A stretch of 5,326 nt of DNA. Source: Kiloniellaceae bacterium (lineage in GTDB: Bacteria; Pseudomonadota; Alphaproteobacteria; Kiloniellales; Kiloniellaceae). This document shows positions 5,052 through 5,326 of this stretch, piece after piece. Numbering within the stretch: the first letter of the stretch is position 1; the number at the start of each line of letters is the position of its first letter. The notes beneath the pieces are model-generated. The model saw nothing but the letters and a program-made list of their open reading frames with translations, was not told the DNA's origin and made no database searches. The stretch covers positions 1 through 5,326 of the forward strand of contig JANQKX010000338.1 of assembly GCA_028280915.1 (NCBI GenBank). Reading direction: 5' to 3'. The position numbers and the translations under genes are program-made.

Positions 5052-5326
5052 GTGACACGCAATCTCACCGCAACGGCGCTGGGCTTGGTCCTGGCTGCGG
5101 GCCTGGTTTCGGCCGCCGAGGCCAAAACCCTGGTCTTTTGCTCCGAAGGCAGCCCGGAGGGCTTTAATCCGGCGCTTTATACGGCCGGCACGACCTTTGA
5201 CGCCTCTTCGCGGCAAATCTTTAACAAACTCGCCGAGTTTGTGCCGGGCACGACCACCATCGCACCGGCCCTGGCGGAATCCTGGGAAGTTTCCGAGGAT
5301 GGTTTGGAATATACCTTCAAGCTGCG
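5052..5326 (+). CDS. dppA: DppA-type ABC transporter substrate-binding protein (partial, N-terminus)
   Basis: A GTG start at 5052 follows AAAGGGAG with a 7 nt spacer; 91 residues are visible before the right edge. Residues 1-24 form a Sec signal peptide: MTRN, a hydrophobic core (LGLVLAAGLVSA) and probable cleavage after AEA at 24. The mature start KTLVFCSEGSPEGFNPALYT, then GTTFDASSRQIFNKLAEF and APALAESWEVSEDGLEYTFKL, closely follows the N-terminus of dipeptide-binding DppA in the SBP_bac_5 family, including the early cysteine (C30). Family members bind dipeptides, haem or related compounds in the periplasm and deliver them to a DppBCDF-type permease, whose genes would be expected to the right. 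The real substrate here is unknown; its place next to an NMG operon invites the thought of a glutamyl or methylated-amine compound. It follows the FadR-type regulator on the same strand. Confidence 0.9.
   Translation, partial: MTRNLTATALGLVLAAGLVSAAEAKTLVFCSEGSPEGFNPALYTAGTTFDASSRQIFNKLAEFVPGTTTIAPALAESWEVSEDGLEYTFKL

Noticed and set aside
1..5326. tRNA, rRNA, CRISPR array, insertion sequence or phage-type genes
   Set aside because: No spaced repeat array, transposase motifs, terminal inverted repeats or tRNA-like cloverleaf was seen on reading both strands.

Overview
The window carries most of an N-methylglutamate (NMG) pathway operon for methylamine use on the minus strand. A large AT-rich regulatory gap separates it from a plus-strand FadR/GntR-type regulator, and the start of a DppA-type ABC transporter binding protein follows. 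GC-rich coding DNA, good Shine-Dalgarno sequences and tight gene packing point to a proteobacterium. The NMG genes beside an FCD-type regulator and a peptide-type uptake protein fit an alphaproteobacterium, perhaps of the Rhodospirillales, but that placement is inferred and no rRNA or other marker gene is present.

Minus strand, in order of transcription: gmaS (3527-2058, gamma-glutamylmethylamide synthetase, glutamine synthetase fold), mgsA (2022-1081, class II glutamine amidotransferase subunit), mgsB (1093-248, GXGXG beta-helix subunit) and mgsC (236 to beyond base 1, FMN-binding glutamate-synthase-like subunit, N-terminus only). Gaps are 35 bp, a 13 bp overlap and 11 bp, so this reads as one transcription unit. 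GmaS joins methylamine to glutamate using ATP. MgsABC then moves the methylamine group to 2-oxoglutarate to make N-methylglutamate and returns glutamate. The next enzyme, N-methylglutamate dehydrogenase (mgdABCD), is expected past the left edge but is not seen here.

Bases 3528-4005 hold no convincing gene but several control-like signals. These are a near-consensus sigma-54-like element facing gmaS, a perfect TGGTCA-N7-TGACCA palindrome beside it, an exact TATAAT on the minus strand, two more TGACCA copies, phased T-tracts, and a dyad just before the regulator start.

Plus strand: a FadR-family regulator (4006-4752) with an intact winged helix and the histidines of an FCD ligand-binding domain. 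A palindrome-containing hairpin follows right after its stop codon. An AT-rich leader at about 4981-5051, with a promoter-like pair and repeated TTGAACAAAG boxes, leads into the DppA-like protein (5052 to beyond the right edge). The simplest reading is a methylated-amine utilisation locus with a divergent local regulator and a linked uptake system. The link between regulator, transporter and the NMG genes is inferred from position only.
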